In this document: positions 47,610 through 59,260 of the stretch, piece after piece
How positions within the stretch are numbered: the stretch's first letter is position 1
Layout: each line of letters opens with the position of its first letter
Assembly: GCA_947359465.1 (NCBI GenBank)
Contig: OX375877.1
Coordinates: 68,364,698-68,428,697, forward strand
DNA length: 64,000 bases
Reading direction: 5' to 3'
From: Metellina segmentata
Lineage: Eukaryota > Arthropoda > Arachnida > Araneae > Tetragnathidae
Program-made: the position numbers and the translations under genes
Notes under the pieces: model-generated
What the model saw: only the letters and a program-made list of their open reading frames with translations
The model's database searches: none
Told to the model about the DNA's origin: nothing

Positions 47610-48881
47610 AGAGCATTTTGTCCTTTTACTATTTCATAGCAGCCCATCTTCTGGTTTTTGTTGAGTTTTTCAAGTTGAAATTAGCTATAAAATCAGCAAA
47701 TTGTTTCTACACAAATTGCATTTGGCATAAAATGTTACATTAAAACAGTTGTATAATTTTAGACAAGAAAAACCGAGTAAAAAGGCTATAAAAACCAGAA
47801 GATTGGCAGTCATGCTATTTACTTACAATCAAACAAAGAAAAACACTTAGGGTGAAGGGGTTAATATATAAAATTGGAAATGTTAAAATAATGGCAATCA
47901 TTAAAGACTAAAATAATTTTTATTTTCAAAGATTTATGAATGATTCGTTATTGTCGTTGCCTTCGTGTCTTTCATCACTGTCTTTCTTTTGTTCACTGGA
48001 CTTCTGTCCTTGGCAACTACAAGGCCGGAAGTGATGGTGGACTACTTCCAATGGCGGGCACTAAGGACTTGTCCTTTGGCCACTACGAGGCCGGAAGCAG
48101 CTATATTATATATAGCAGCTAATATTTTAATTTATTTTATTAAGTGCATATTTTAAATTGTTGTTCCATTTCTTTTGTAGAAATCTAATTCTATTAAAAC
48201 TCATTATTGCCAATTGTATAATCTATATCTCAAACCAGTAAAATAAATACAAACATCAAGCTGATGCCTGTATTACAATACAGCTTGATAAACAGTTGCA
48301 TGGTATGTAATTCTAAGAACTGATTCAGATTTATATAATTTTGATTTCATCTCAAAATGGATTACTTCCCGAAACTTCTGTTAAAAATTCAATATTGTTA
48401 GAAATGTTAAATAAGAAAAAAAAAAGGGTACATTGCATATTGGCAGAAAAATGAACAGTTCTTACAAATTTCATTTAAATAGAATTTTCCATAAGTTTAA
48501 AAAAAATTCATAAATCACAATTAAAATAATTTTTTTTATTGTAAGACAGATTAAACCCTGGGAACTGTCAAACTTTCCAATCAGGTACACTCTTCGAAGT
48601 CACCCCTTCGACAAGTCAGATTATTCGATGGGTGAATTCTTCGGCCATCTCAAACTGCCGCACCAGCGAACGCTTTTCCAAACAACTCTGACAGATAAAG
48701 TCATGATAACAAGTCATGAATAAGAACACAAACAGCAACCTGTGACACAACAGAAGTAGACAATTAGAACAAGTGTTACCCGATTGCTAAGCAAAGATGA
48801 GTTACAGTTAGTAATTATTCTCAACACCCTCCCTTAATAACATTAACATACATTTTTGTCTTAGTTCAGTCTAGGTTTACG

Positions 48882-50470
48882 TTACGATTTTGTAAACAAA
48901 TCAGCAATTTGGTATTCAGTTGCAACATATACAATATAAATGTTTAATAATTTTACAATATCATGAGCATACTTCAATTTAATATCGAAGTGTTTTAATC
49001 TGGCACAATTATTTTCATTTAATATGGCCTTAATGACTGACTGAAGCACAAAATTTTGTTGCATGCGTATCAATACAAAAAAAAAGGCTCGTTTACAGAA
49101 CAAAAATAGCTGTAGAAAAGAGAAGGTGCAGTTTTTCAGTGGTGGTTTATTTTAAAATAGTACTGATCCAATAAAATTATTTTTTTCAGGTCATTTAACA
49201 AGAAATTAATAATTTTCAGTGAATTATCACAAATCAGTCAGTTCTCATCAGAATTAAAACTGGCTTTAAAAATATATATATATATATATATCAGCTTACT
49301 GTAAAAACTCTTGTTTTCATAAATGTCTTAATGTAATAGAAATTACTAAAATAAAATAGCACCAGCAAAAAATAAGTTGTTAACTTTTGTTGTATTTTGT
49401 ACTTAAAATACAATTATCTCAAAATCAGTTTTTTGCAATTTTGCCAAAGTTCAAAGTACTAAGGCTTTTTGATAAATGCACTTAGAGTTAAACTGTTTAC
49501 ATTTTTTAGGTCTTGAATAACTATTTGATAGACACAGAGAGAACTTTTTGTATGAATAGCTCAGAAAAATTTATAAAAATTAATAAACAAAAAATTTGAC
49601 ATTTTTATAGAAATTTAACACATAACGAGTAAAATATTTTTTTTTATGAAAACTCATAAATAAATTTTTTTAAATCTCTCGCTAGGTCTTTTGCATATAC
49701 TATAACAATATTGTAAAAATTTATTTCACCAAAAATATTGAAAAATGACAGATTGAATTGCAAATAAAAACAATTTTTTTTAATTGATTATTGCTTTAAA
49801 TATGTGCTTAATTAATGTTGTGTAGCACAAATACATCCTGCATAGCTTTAGCCAAAGCCAAAATTTCTTCCTCCAGGCAGCTTCTATTGGCTGCTCTTGA
49901 ATTTGGCTCAGACAGTAATATAAATTATCACAGAATATAAAATATCTGGATGTGTTGTCATGGATAGGTACAATAATGCACCTACAAATTCCTGATTGGG
50001 TCCATGGAAAGTTTCATCTTGCACGAAACACAATGGTGTCGCTTTAGGCACTAGAGGAGTGTCGGCTGGTTTACACCGAGTCATTTTGAATTTATTTAAA
50101 ATTTTCTCAACATAGGCCTTTTCCTCTAAGCAAAGTTGTTGCTGAGAAAACTTAATACATATGCCCAGAAAATCTTTCACAACTTAAGCCTGGACATTTC
50201 GAACTCATCACTTAGAAGTTGTATTACCATCGTGACCACTGATTCATAGGAACCAGCAATCAGTAGGTCATCAACATACAGCACTACTAGGGGGCTCCGC
50301 CCCTGCTCGTCAACCCCTGTGTACCACTGTCACTGTTTCAGTTTTTAAAGACTTTTTAAAAATTTGCAAACACGACTATTGTTGTCGTTGTAGCCCATGG
50401 GTTGTACCCTAAATAAGATTTCATCGAGTTCACCATTCAAAACAGTCTTAATATCTAGTGCATAGATTCA
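48882..50470 (-). pseudogene. copia-type reverse transcriptase / RNase H debris
   Basis: On the minus strand: ALDIKTVLNGELDEILFRVQ at about 50460-50400, then an insertion starting TACTAGGGGGCTCCGCC (about 50285-50390), then the catalytic YVDD box (VLYVDDLLIAGSYESV, about 50285-50230), then KDFLGICIKFSQQQ to THPDILYSV (50180-49920). After about 800 bp of AT-rich DNA comes the RNase H end with HFDIKLKYAHDIV and QIADLFTKS (49000-48882). Clearly Ty1/copia pol, with stops, losses and no LTRs recognised. Confidence 0.85.
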
Positions 50471-51835
50471 TTTCCCTATGGAGAACAATGACAAAAAACA
50501 GTCGTAGTGATGGCATACTGATGTTCTTTAAAAAGAAAGAAATAGCTAGTAAAATTATGTATAGTTTTGTTTTATCACTGAATATAAGCTGCAAATTTTT
50601 TGTAAAGTTATAAATCTTAAATGATAAAAAGTTAGGACAAAAAGTATATATTTGGTACACTCAAATTTATGATTTATTAATTTTTAGAAGAAAAATTTGG
50701 TGTAAACTAATTTTTTAGAATGAATAATATTCACAATACTTCACCTTTTGAAGTTAGTTTTTTTTTTAAATGAAATTAATCAAATCACACAAAACTTGAA
50801 AAGAACAAGCAGTTTTACCCATGGTCACAATTTTAAAGCTTCACATCTCAAATTTATTGATTGATTTTTTTTTTAATGTTAAAAACATTTGGTATAGTCT
50901 TTATATAAAACAAAAATCAGTTAAGTTTTTAAATGTTATGTTATGCTTGACCAATATATTTAAACCTACTTTGAAAATGTCCCACTAATATTAATAATTA
51001 ATGCAAACAGAACTCTGCTGACATACTAATAACTTACTTTCCAAAACAAAATAATCTATAACAATAAAAGATGAAAATAGCATTGCACAAAATCGAATGT
51101 AACTTGGGAATTTGATACAGTAACCGATGAATATTTACACATTAAAAAATAGTATACTGACAATGTAACAAACTACAAACACGGGCTAAAACTTCATCAA
51201 TGGAACAAGTGAATATGTTTAATTATTCGTATTTAAATATTATTAACATTGCAAAATAATGTACAGAAATATCCTTACCTCATAGGACTTGCACTTTTAG
51301 GGATGACTGCTCTTATTCACTTTAAGATTCGGCGAAAAATCGCCGCGGTCTCGGCGGCTGCATCTCACCCGTTACGTGCCAAAAAAATAATTAGAAAAAC
51401 TTTTATGCAGAGTAACATGCGTGTTCGCTTGTCAATTTTTGATAATATGATGGCGGTCGGCAACCCAAACAACGAACACGTGACCAAGCATAGCTTCAGC
51501 TCAAAATTAAATATCGGCCAACATTAGATTAACATCGTTTTTTGGATATTGTTTTCACAATGTCGCCAAATATCGGTACAATATCGGGAAAAATTGCGTA
51601 ATATTTAAATTATAAAAAATATGGGTAAGACAACATGGGGTCATTATTTACAGTATTACTACATGATTATAATGTTATTAAAAGCGTTATTTACAGTCTT
51701 CCTCGTTTTATAAAACTAAACGATATCTGCCAATATCGACAGATATCGTAATTCCGACATTCGACATTCACAGACATTCAAAACATTGGCCAATATTGGT
51801 AGAATGTTGGCCAATGTTGTTGTGCTACCTGGGTA

Positions 51836-52080
51836 ACGGGAGAGTAGTGAGTTTGAAATTTCGTCCACTCAGAGACCGTCGTGTACACTGGACGTGGTGC
51901 AAAATCTGCCAATGTCCTCGCGTTGACGGGGTGTGGAAGTTTGGACAATGGTGTGCCAGCTCAGTTGTTCACTTCGTCATCTGCCGTGGTTCAAAATTGT
52001 AAGATGTCCTCGCATCTTTCCCTATCGAATTTGTCCCAGATCGTCGCCCGTGCTCCAGTGTGAAGTTAATTCAACTACAC
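51836..52080 (+). repeat. SINE body, right part of a copy split by the 5.4-kb element
   Basis: Continues the head at about 46425-46447. Body words GTGTGGAAGTTTGG, GTGCCAGCTCAG and CTTCGTCATCTGCC, and the 3' word GATCGTCGCCCG, match the other copies. Confidence 0.8.
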
Positions 52081-52248
52081 TACCATTCTTTTGTGTATCA
52101 GAAAAACGTTTCTAGGCCAGATGTGGCCTTTCCGTATCGTTGGAAAGATCAACCAACTCATTTTTATGAAGGGTCGCAGTAATTCAGTTGGATGATAATT
52201 TATGGTATTGGTATTGTTAATCAATGTCACATAGCAACACCATGTAGC

Positions 52249-53296
52249 TGAACATAATTCTAGGAGAACCTTTGAAAATTTTAACAGCCACACACGACTG
52301 AAAAGGTCATCTCCTGTTCAATTTGACACAGAAATTAGGGAAACTCTTGGCCTTGAACATTACAAATTTCTTATCCTTCAAGAGCCTATTGTCCCTTCCG
52401 AACTTCCCACGAATACCAAAATTATATTAAACCTTCTGGAGCCATGCAATAAAAAAGAGTTGGCCGATGTCATTAAAGCAAAAGGACTCAGAACTGTTGA
52501 GCAGTATCCAAGGAAAACTTTTGTCCACGCTTACACTGACGGCTCTTCTGATGAAACTATCACTAATGGAGGTTCCGGGGTTTTCCTGATTGCTCCAAGT
52601 GATACAGTTCATCAACGAAAAATTGGTGCAGGAGCTATTGCGTCCAATTTCACTTGCGAACTTCTAGCTATTGTAGAGGCACTTGACCTGTATAAAACCC
52701 TTCCTGCATCTGAGCAGGCTGAGGGTGTAGTTATTTTCTGTGACTCAAGAGCTGCCCTACAAGCAATACTAAAAAGAGACTCCTCGATCATCAGCAGAAT
52801 ATGCTCCCACCTAAGAGAAATTCAACATTTGGGAAAGATCTGCACACTCCAGTGGTTGCCCGCACACGTTAATATATCAGGCAACGAGACTGCAGACCAA
52901 CTAGCAAAAGAGGCTAGAAATCTAAACAATGAGGACAATGTGAATGTCACCCTGCTGGACGCAAATGCCCTAGCTAACTTCAAATTGAGAGAACCTTCGA
53001 TCTCAATTAAGCATCAGCTTTGTAATATCAATGAGGATAGAGTAATTACCAAAACCATAGCCAGGTTAAGAACAGGTCATTACAGAGAAATGAAGATTGA
53101 CAGCGAGGGTAATAGATCTTACAGAAAGTGTAATAACTGCCCAGATATGGAGTTAACACCAGCTCACATTTTCGAATGTCCAGCAATAATTGCGGATCTA
53201 TTTAAAGTCGGGGTCCTTTTCTCGGAACCGAACCTGTACGAGGACAATATAGTCGATATTGCTAGAGCTGTGATAACTGCTCATGGCATCATTTGA
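52249..53296 (+). CDS. LINE ORF2 C-terminal part: RNase H and CCHC-like zinc motif
   Basis: Open without stops from the insertion point, so it is the intact 3' part of ORF2 of an I/Jockey-type LINE. The RNase H domain shows all key residues: Asp in YTDGSS (about 52536), Glu in FTCELLAIVEAL, Asp in FCDSRAAL, and the HVNISGNETADQLA block with the last Asp. After it comes a Cys-X2-Cys-X8-His-X3-Cys motif (CNNC...AHIFEC) near the C-terminus, then a stop at 53294-53296. RNase H removes the RNA strand during reverse transcription. No in-frame ATG marks its start and the reverse transcriptase is missing, so it is not an independent gene. Confidence 0.9.
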
Positions 53297-53330
53297 ACAA
53301 GACTCGTCGTAGACACGACAACAACAACAA
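52249..53330 (+). mobile_element. young 5'-truncated RNase H LINE with (ACA)n tail
   Basis: Perfect 14-bp target duplication CAACACCATGTAGC at 52235-52248 and 53331-53344, and a 3' tail of ACA repeats after the stop. The insertion hit just before or within a SINE head (GCGCACTTGGAAGAGCAACGG). The intact reading frame and perfect duplication indicate a recent event. Confidence 0.92.
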
Positions 53331-53344
53331 CAACACCATGTAGC

Positions 53345-53640
53345 GCACTTGGAAGAGCAACGGTAACCGGAGGGCTGCTAGTTGAAAACTCGTTCTTACC
53401 AAATGTAGGTAGGTATTTTATCAACGTCTGATTTAAGCAAAACAGCGGGCTATTGGAGACGTTTCGGGATCAATTCTCATTTTGAACCATAGTCAGATGA
53501 CGGGGTAGCACCTGAGGTGAGACCCCTCTCTCCAAACTTCCTCACCACAGCAACAAGAGGAGATTTTAAGTCACGGCAGATTTAACGCGCAATAGCCCAC
53601 GTTCAAACAAAAGATTATCATGAACACGGGGCTTACTGTT
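53345..53640. repeat. SINE head (+) followed by SINE body (-)
   Basis: A plus-strand head with AGCAACGGTAACCGGAGGG at 53345-53395. From about 53440 a minus-strand copy: CAGCGGGCTATTGGAGACG, GTCAGATGACGGGGTAGCAC, CACGGCAGATTTAACG. Both diverged. Confidence 0.7.
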
Positions 53641-53739
53641 GAAATCTTCGGAATCAAAAAATATATTCACATTACTTTTATATGAATAATTCAATTCAAG
53701 GAATAAATCATATGGGGTTTTCATTATTATCTTCCGCCC

Positions 53740-54190
53740 TGTTGGATGAGAAGCAGAATAGAAACTTGTGGGTTGTGAGTTTGAAATTCAATCCAACCAA
53801 AGACGTTGTATACTTGAAAGGCTGGAGCACGTTAAACCTGTCGTGATGTGAAATGTTCTCATGTTGGCATGGTGTGGAAGTTTATATAGTGGGATACCAG
53901 CTCAGATATGACCTCGTGATTTGATCGTAGTTCAAAATTTTGTTTTGTTCTATTCTGATCTTTCTCTACGGGCGTGAGGGTCTCGGTTCCTGTGAAGTTT
54001 ATATAGTGGGATACCAGCTCAGATATGACCTCGTGATTTGATCGTAGATCCTCGTATCTCGGTTCTGTGGAAGTTTATATAGTGGGATACCAGCTCAGAT
54101 ATGACCTCGTGATTTGATCGTAGTTCAAAATTTTGTTTTGTTCTATTCTGATCTTTCTCTACGGGCGTGAGGGTCTCGGTTCCCTCACAT
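53740..54190 (+). repeat. SINE with three-fold internal tandem repetition
   Basis: The block GAAGTTTATATAGTGGGATA...GATTTGATCGTAG (about 54 bp) occurs at about 53878, 53995 and 54070. The 1st and 3rd copies continue into the same TTCAAAATTTTGTTTTGTTC...GGGTCTCGGTTCC tail; the middle copy has a short tail. Confidence 0.85.
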
Positions 54191-54194
54191 AATA

Positions 54195-54460
54195 AGAAGA
54201 GCAGGTTGGAAGAGTAACGGATTGGTAACCGTATGGTTGTGAGTTCGAATTAAACTATAGACCGTCATGTATAAAAGGACTGATGCACGTTAAATTTTTG
54301 TGGCCTCAAATGTCCTCATGTTTGCATGGTGTGGAAATTTGGAGAGTGGTGTGCCAACTCAGGTGTTCGCTTCGTCACCTGCCTTTTATTCCGTGGTATT
54401 GTCCTCCCATTTTCCCCATAGGGTCTGATACCGGACCGTCAACAATAGCCCGTTACTATG
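54195..54460 (+). repeat. tRNA-headed SINE
   Basis: Head GCAGGTTGGAAGAGTAACGG and GTGAGTTCGAATTAAAC (B-box-like). Body CACGTTAAATTTTTGTGG, GTGGAAATTTGGAGAGTGG. 3' ACCGTCAACAATAGCCCG. Confidence 0.75.
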
Positions 54461-54639
54461 TTAATTACCTGTACATTTTATTTTCTCTGTTTATGTTGAA
54501 GGTTAGTGGAACTGATGAGACGATGATTAAAAAATTGTTTGAATGTGATCCAAAAGATTAAAATTTTTTTTCATTCCAAAAACTGCTTAAAAAAATAATA
54601 GTTGTTGCTTTAAATAATTTAATTAAACATTTTTGGAGC

Positions 54640-54762
54640 AATACGGCATTAACGAAATCACGCAGTTGGTGCCTGGACTACTCCTTCTGTTGCTGGCAAC
54701 AATTTCTTTCCTTCGTTTTACCCGCCATCGACATTGCTCCGAAAATTCCGGCTAAGACATAG
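54640..54762 (+). promoter_or_regulatory. probable NAP1 promoter and 5' UTR exon
   Basis: A short GC-richer stretch (ACCCGCCATCGACATTGCTC) ends in a donor-like CATAG|GTGAGA at 54763, before the first coding exon at 55255. The exon start is uncertain. Inference from splice sites and composition. Confidence 0.4.
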
Positions 54763-55254
54763 GTGAGAAAATCTGGCGTTACTGTGATTAGTATACTTTC
54801 TTTACTAAAAACATTTTTTATCGACATTTCTAATCCAATGTTTCACTTAACTGTCATAACTTTTCGTTTTTTGGCTGCAATTGAACGAGATGAATTAAGT
54901 GCGTGATTCACGCGTGGTAAAAAAAAAACTGTTCCGGCCTTTTGCAGATAATTAGACATTCCATTCTCATCGATTTTTCTATTCTTTGAAGATTTGAGTA
55001 GGAATCGCCTAACATTTGTACTATTTGTCTGCCATTATCAAATGTAATTTCATCTTACGACAACTTTATAGTTGGCTTTGCAATTCTATTGTTCTTTAGC
55101 GCGGGCAGTTTTACTTTGCGGCATATCAGAATTTGTGTCCCAACTGCTATAGTTCGCTAAATTAAGTTTAATTTTTTTTATAAATTTTATGGCCAGTTAT
55201 TGTGATAGGTTTTTGAACTTGTATATTAATTTTATCTTATCTTTTATTTTGTAG

Positions 55255-55288
55255 ACACTACTATTGGAACAATGGGAGACCTGAGAGA
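55255..55288 (+). CDS. NAP1: NAP1 first coding exon (MGDLR, split codon 6)
   Basis: The acceptor CTTTTATTTTGTAG ends at 55254. After 17 bases of 5' UTR the ATG at 55272 gives MGDLR plus two bases of codon 6. The donor GA|GTAAGA is at 55289. Phase 2 matches the next exon at 61735. NAP1 proteins are histone H2A-H2B chaperones that shuttle between cytoplasm and nucleus. This start is supported by the phase match, not by homology, since NAP1 N-termini vary. Confidence 0.7.
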
Positions 55289-55962
55289 GTAAGAATGCTT
55301 TTTTAGTTTGCTAATATGTATCAGTTTCTTGTATCGAAGATAAATTCTTTTTTTTTTAACATGTCACAGCCATTTAAATGTTTCAGTGCAAATATTTAGT
55401 GCTTCTATTAATTTTAAGCCTAATATCTCGTGTACTTTTCTCAATATTACGAGAAAAACAATTTGGTTATATCTGAATCGTAAACTAATTTAAAGTTATT
55501 ATATGCAGAAATAAATCTTGAAATTTTTAGCTCATAGGTAGAAAATAGTTAAGAGATCTTGTATTAGATAATTATATCTGATTAATGTAGTGATTGTGTG
55601 TTGCATCATGATTTGTAGTACATAAAGTTATTCTTGTGCTGTACAATTTCAGGAATTGCTAGTTGATTGAATAAAATTTTATGTCAATTTATATACAAAA
55701 TTAACAAATGACTGTGCCTATCCCTTTCTCAATTAAACAATTTATTTCTAGTTGCATTTGAGTGACCACTTACTAAAACTTATTGCATTCCAATTATTAA
55801 TCTGCTCTTAAACAACGGTCAAATATGTATGGGTTTCCTAAATGGACCTCCAAGTTAATTGGATTTATGGGGACTGTCTTGTATATGGGGCAGCTTGGCC
55901 CAATGCAACCCTTGTGTTTGAAGATCCAAGGGGGGAAAAAATCTGAGATTCCCATGTCTCTG

Positions 55963-57053
55963 CAGGGTTCCCACGGTCCTTGAAAAGTCCTTGAATTTAT
56001 TTTTCCTAACTAGGGGCCCTTGAAAGTCCTTGAAAATTACAGAACTTGGTGAAAAGTCCTTGAAAGTACTTGATTTTTTTTTTACCTAGTACATAGTTGT
56101 GTAATTTTGTCTTGCATTGGAACTTGTCCAGACTAATTTCCTCCACAGCAGGTGTGCCAGTTGAGCGTCATTCTGAATGAAACCATTGTTTTACGCCTTC
56201 AACACTACTTAATATATAATAATGCTACATCTAGATCGTCCATTTTCCACAGTATTCTGTCAAATTTGACACCTATAGTCTCTATAAAGACGGACGCCTT
56301 TAGATAACAGCACCGCTTTGTTAGGAAACCGTAGCTTTTGCAGTCAGTACATCATTGGAAACCTGTCGCGCATCCAAAGAAATGAAGCCAAGTTCTTATT
56401 GCACAAATATAAAAATCACAATTGAAAAAAAAAATTTCAAGAAAATCACATTTAAGATATCCTTTTGTTGTAAAATTTTCTGCAGATTTCAAATCCGTTG
56501 AAATTTTTACTCTATCTGTAGATCTAAGTTTCTATCGCAAAGATAGAAACTTAGACTAGAGAATAAAAAATCCCTAACACCTAGTCAAAACTTTTGATTT
56601 GTTTTGTTTCTCAAACAAAATAAACCATGACAGCTGTCTGTTGTAGGCAGTGGACGACAGCAAAATGGAGATTGTGTCGTGTAGATCGAACCGTGTGCAA
56701 GCTTCCATACTCTTCTTCGTGCCACCAAAAGAATTTATTGTACGATATTTTATCGTTTGACCGAAATCAATATGGGTGCAAGTAGCCCAATAGTAGTCAT
56801 TGAGACAAGAAGTCCACTTTGCAAAAAAAAAATCGCAGGTTCTGCGTGAAGAAAATCCAAATTTCACCAAAATTGATGATAACCTTGCTTTTTGGTCTTT
56901 TTTTTATATATTTTTCACAATTTTCTTTTTAATTGACAACTTTTGTGTATGCCTTGTTTTGGGTCGTTATAAAAAATTTTAGGTCCTTGAAAAATATGTT
57001 TTTGGTTTTGAAAAGTCCTTGAATTATTTTTGGATAAAAGTGTGGGAACCATG
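55963..57053. mobile_element. hAT-type element, CAGGGTTCCCACGGTCC ends
   Basis: The left end CAGGGTTCCCACGGTCCTTG and right end GTGTGGGAACCATG are inverted. The subterminal word TCCTTGAAAAGTCCTTGAA is repeated at both ends. CTCTG flanks both sides (partial target duplication). The interior includes a copy of the AATCCGTTG repeat (56400-56560). In NAP1 intron 1. Non-coding. Confidence 0.8.
56400..56570 (+). repeat. CGCAGATTTCAAATCCGTTG repeat with perfect hairpin
   Basis: Contains AAAATCACATTTAAGATATC and TTCTGCAGATTTCAAATCCG. CTAAGTTTCTATC (56524-56536) is exactly inverted at 56542-56554 around GCAAA. Related copies keep a shorter CTATCTT...AAGATAG hairpin at the same place. Confidence 0.75.
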
Positions 57054-57483
57054 CTCTGGGTTGCCCACTGTACTAGTAACCTACAAGATGTAAATGTCGC
57101 AAATTCGATTTCTCACTAACTGCGAGTGTATTTCTCCTCTGCGTCTGTCTTGGTGTTGAGCATAGCTTGACCAAATATGACCCGTGCCAAGTCATTGTAA
57201 GATCATGAATTACCTGTTTAACCCTCTAACGCCCAAGACGGCCGAAACGGCTTCACATGCAAAAGCCCAGCACCCGCCCGAACCGGCTTAAGTCATTAAA
57301 GCTACTGGCTATCCCCCTAACCCAGAGAAGGGCAATCCGTCATTCCCTCACTACAATGCTCCCTCCTTTCGCCTGAAGCAGTAGGGTAGTTTCCCTTAAT
57401 GACAAACAACAAGTTAGGGATCGGCTTTTAACTGCGCCCTTTCACATACTTCTTCCAAGCTTGGTTTCGGACCGGACAGTTTT

Positions 57484-57885
57484 GTGTGGCTATTGAATAG
57501 AGAATTTGGTTTCTTCACAATCGAACAGGCTCGTTATAGGAAAACATTGTCGAAAGAAGAAATAGAAAGAATTCTTTTAAATGATACGGATGAGTGGGAT
57601 TTAAATTCAAGCGACGAAGACGATCTAACAAAATATGATTTGGAGAATTCAATCCAAGAGGATAGTGTCTCCGATAGTGACAGTGACGTAGATAAAGTCC
57701 CGGAAATTGAAAGAAACGATGATATTTTTTGAATGGGAATCGAACAATATACGGAACGATGATATATCCATTCCAAACTTTAATTCGCATGCTAGTCCTG
57801 TTCATGACTTGCCGCCTGGGTCTTCACCATTAAACTATTTGAAACTCTTCCTGACGGACGCGAGAAATCACATATTTTCACGGTA
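57484..57885 (+). pseudogene. piggyBac transposase N-terminal remnant
   Basis: The first frame (57484-57732) has TLSKEEIERILLNDTDEW and a Ser/Asp/Glu-rich stretch, typical of piggyBac N-termini. After a frameshift at about 57730 the next frame has LPPGSSPLNYLKLFLTDARN, the conserved entry to the DDE domain. The catalytic DDD region is gone. No ATG start was seen in the retained frame. Confidence 0.8.
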
Positions 57886-58139
57886 ATTAATATCAGAGTT
57901 ATTTTCAAACCTACAATTTGGAAATGTAATTTTCTTGTATAGCATGTTAATAATTTTACTTAAAAAATGAAGCATTTTAGGAACATAATTATGTCAATGC
58001 TATTCTTTTAGCATAGGTTTCTCGGTCAAATTAATAATTCCTCTTTATGAACTGAGAATATCTTATAAAATGAGTATATTTATGTGAAACATAAAATAAT
58101 CATTTTTCGTCCCTTATGAAAAGTTCTTACTACGAATTC

Positions 58140-58575
58140 CAATTTGGTTTGCTTCGCAAACCAACACTACGGCCACTGCATGGCAAGCACATGACAGTTC
58201 TTTTAGTGGGGTTTGTTCATCACGAGGTTGCCCGTGAGTTCTTTTCGTGGTGACGCATATCTCTTGCAAAAATGTTAAGATTTAATTGAAAAAATATTTA
58301 TTAAAAAAAATCAACAACAATAATTCAAAACAATAATTCAATTCTAAACAACAATAATTCAATTCTAAACAACAATAATTCAATTCTATTAAATTAATTT
58401 GAAAATGTTCTAGATTAAATTTTAAAATTCGGGCTTCGTACAAAAATCGCAAAACATTCGGGCTTCCCTGTGTGCCAAATTTCATTGTAATAACTGCCAT
58501 AGATTCATCAGGACAGTCCACGCACGCAGACAAACGCTTACTTTTATAATCGTAGAGATGAGTACTTTCAAATAA
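58140..58575 (+). repeat. hairpin-headed dispersed repeat nested in piggyBac
   Basis: Starts GGTTTGCTTCGCAAACC (self-complementary), has GAGGTTGCCCGTGAGTTC and ATTCGGGCTTCCCTGTGTGC, and ends CACGCAGACAAACGCTTAC...GTAGAGATGA. The end block is shared with 60570-60690. Also carries three CAATTCTAAACAACAATAATT units at 58321-58390. Confidence 0.7.
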
Positions 58576-59089
58576 AATTTTACACACAAATATATAATAA
58601 TTAATATGACTACACTGGATAGGAGAATTTTTAATAAAATTAATTTGATTTTTATACGAATAGCAAAATTATAACTATAACGCTAAATGTTCTACCGCAA
58701 AACATTTTTAATATACATAGGACTTAAGACTTGAAAACGCTTTTTAATCGCATGCTTGCTTATGTATTAGACAGTCGGAGATACAAGAGAATTTTAAGAT
58801 ATACGTTATGATGAAGTAGCAGTCAAGTATTAGAAAATATATTAATTAATTTTTGTTCTTTAAAAATGTGTTAGTCTAATCAAAGATTGAGGAATATATT
58901 ATTTAGGAAAACCATATTTAAGTATAAAGAATTAACAAGTGATAAGATATAAATTGTAGTCAATTATTTTTTGCTATATTTTCTTCACAACTAATAAAAT
59001 GCGTGATAGATACATATAAGTAACTAATGTCCAATACCCAATGCGACTTACAAGTTGAAACAAGCACTTCATATACACCCCCTTACAAA

Positions 59090-59107
59090 GCACGGGACGT
59101 CCCGTGC
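59090..59107. repeat. 18-bp perfect palindrome GCACGGGACGTCCCGTGC
   Basis: Subterminal in the piggyBac element, about 135 bp from its right end; GC-rich in an AT-rich setting. Confidence 0.95.
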
Positions 59108-59260
59108 ATTAAGAAAGTACCTAGATGACCATAGATGATGTGTAAAGGGGGAAGAAATTATTCGATTTTCCTAATGGTTTCTCGGCCGTTCTGGGTTTTT
59201 GAAGACATCGTCTTGAGACCCGTGTGGCCGCTAGAGGGTTAAAATCATAATTGATGTATT

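Larger units (their letters stand above)
46448..51833. mobile_element. 5.4-kb element, CCCAGGTAGCACA inverted ends, TA duplication
   Basis: The first 13 bases CCCAGGTAGCACA are exactly inverted at the right end, and TA flanks both sides (46446-46447, 51834-51835). Removing the element rejoins a SINE head (TTGGAACAGTA + ACGGGAGAG) like the one at 54200, which confirms insertion. Both ends are rich in TTGGCCAATATT-type words. The interior contains copia debris (48882-50470). No intact transposase; an ORF-like stretch at about 51261-51527 (KIRRKIAAVSAAASHPLR) is not recognised. The TA target points to Tc1/mariner- or ISL2EU-like mechanisms, but the class is open. A related left end, CCCAGGTGGCACAAG, lies inside at 47303 behind a TA. 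Confidence 0.8.
57218..59242 (+). mobile_element. piggyBac-type element with TTAA ends
   Basis: TTAACCCTCTAACGCCCA at the left and (reverse complement) TTAACCCTCTAGCGGCCA at the right: inverted ends inside duplicated TTAA, the piggyBac hallmark. 2,025 bp. It encloses an N-terminal transposase remnant (57484-57885), a nested dispersed repeat (58140-58570) and a palindrome at 59090. Confidence 0.9.

Noticed and set aside
49272..49291. short TA run as a functional element
   Set aside because: Ordinary short microsatellite.
51249..51527. 92-codon ORF inside the 5.4-kb element as its transposase
   Set aside because: Too short, starts on TTG, no DDE, zinc-finger or nuclease motif seen. Kept only as a note.
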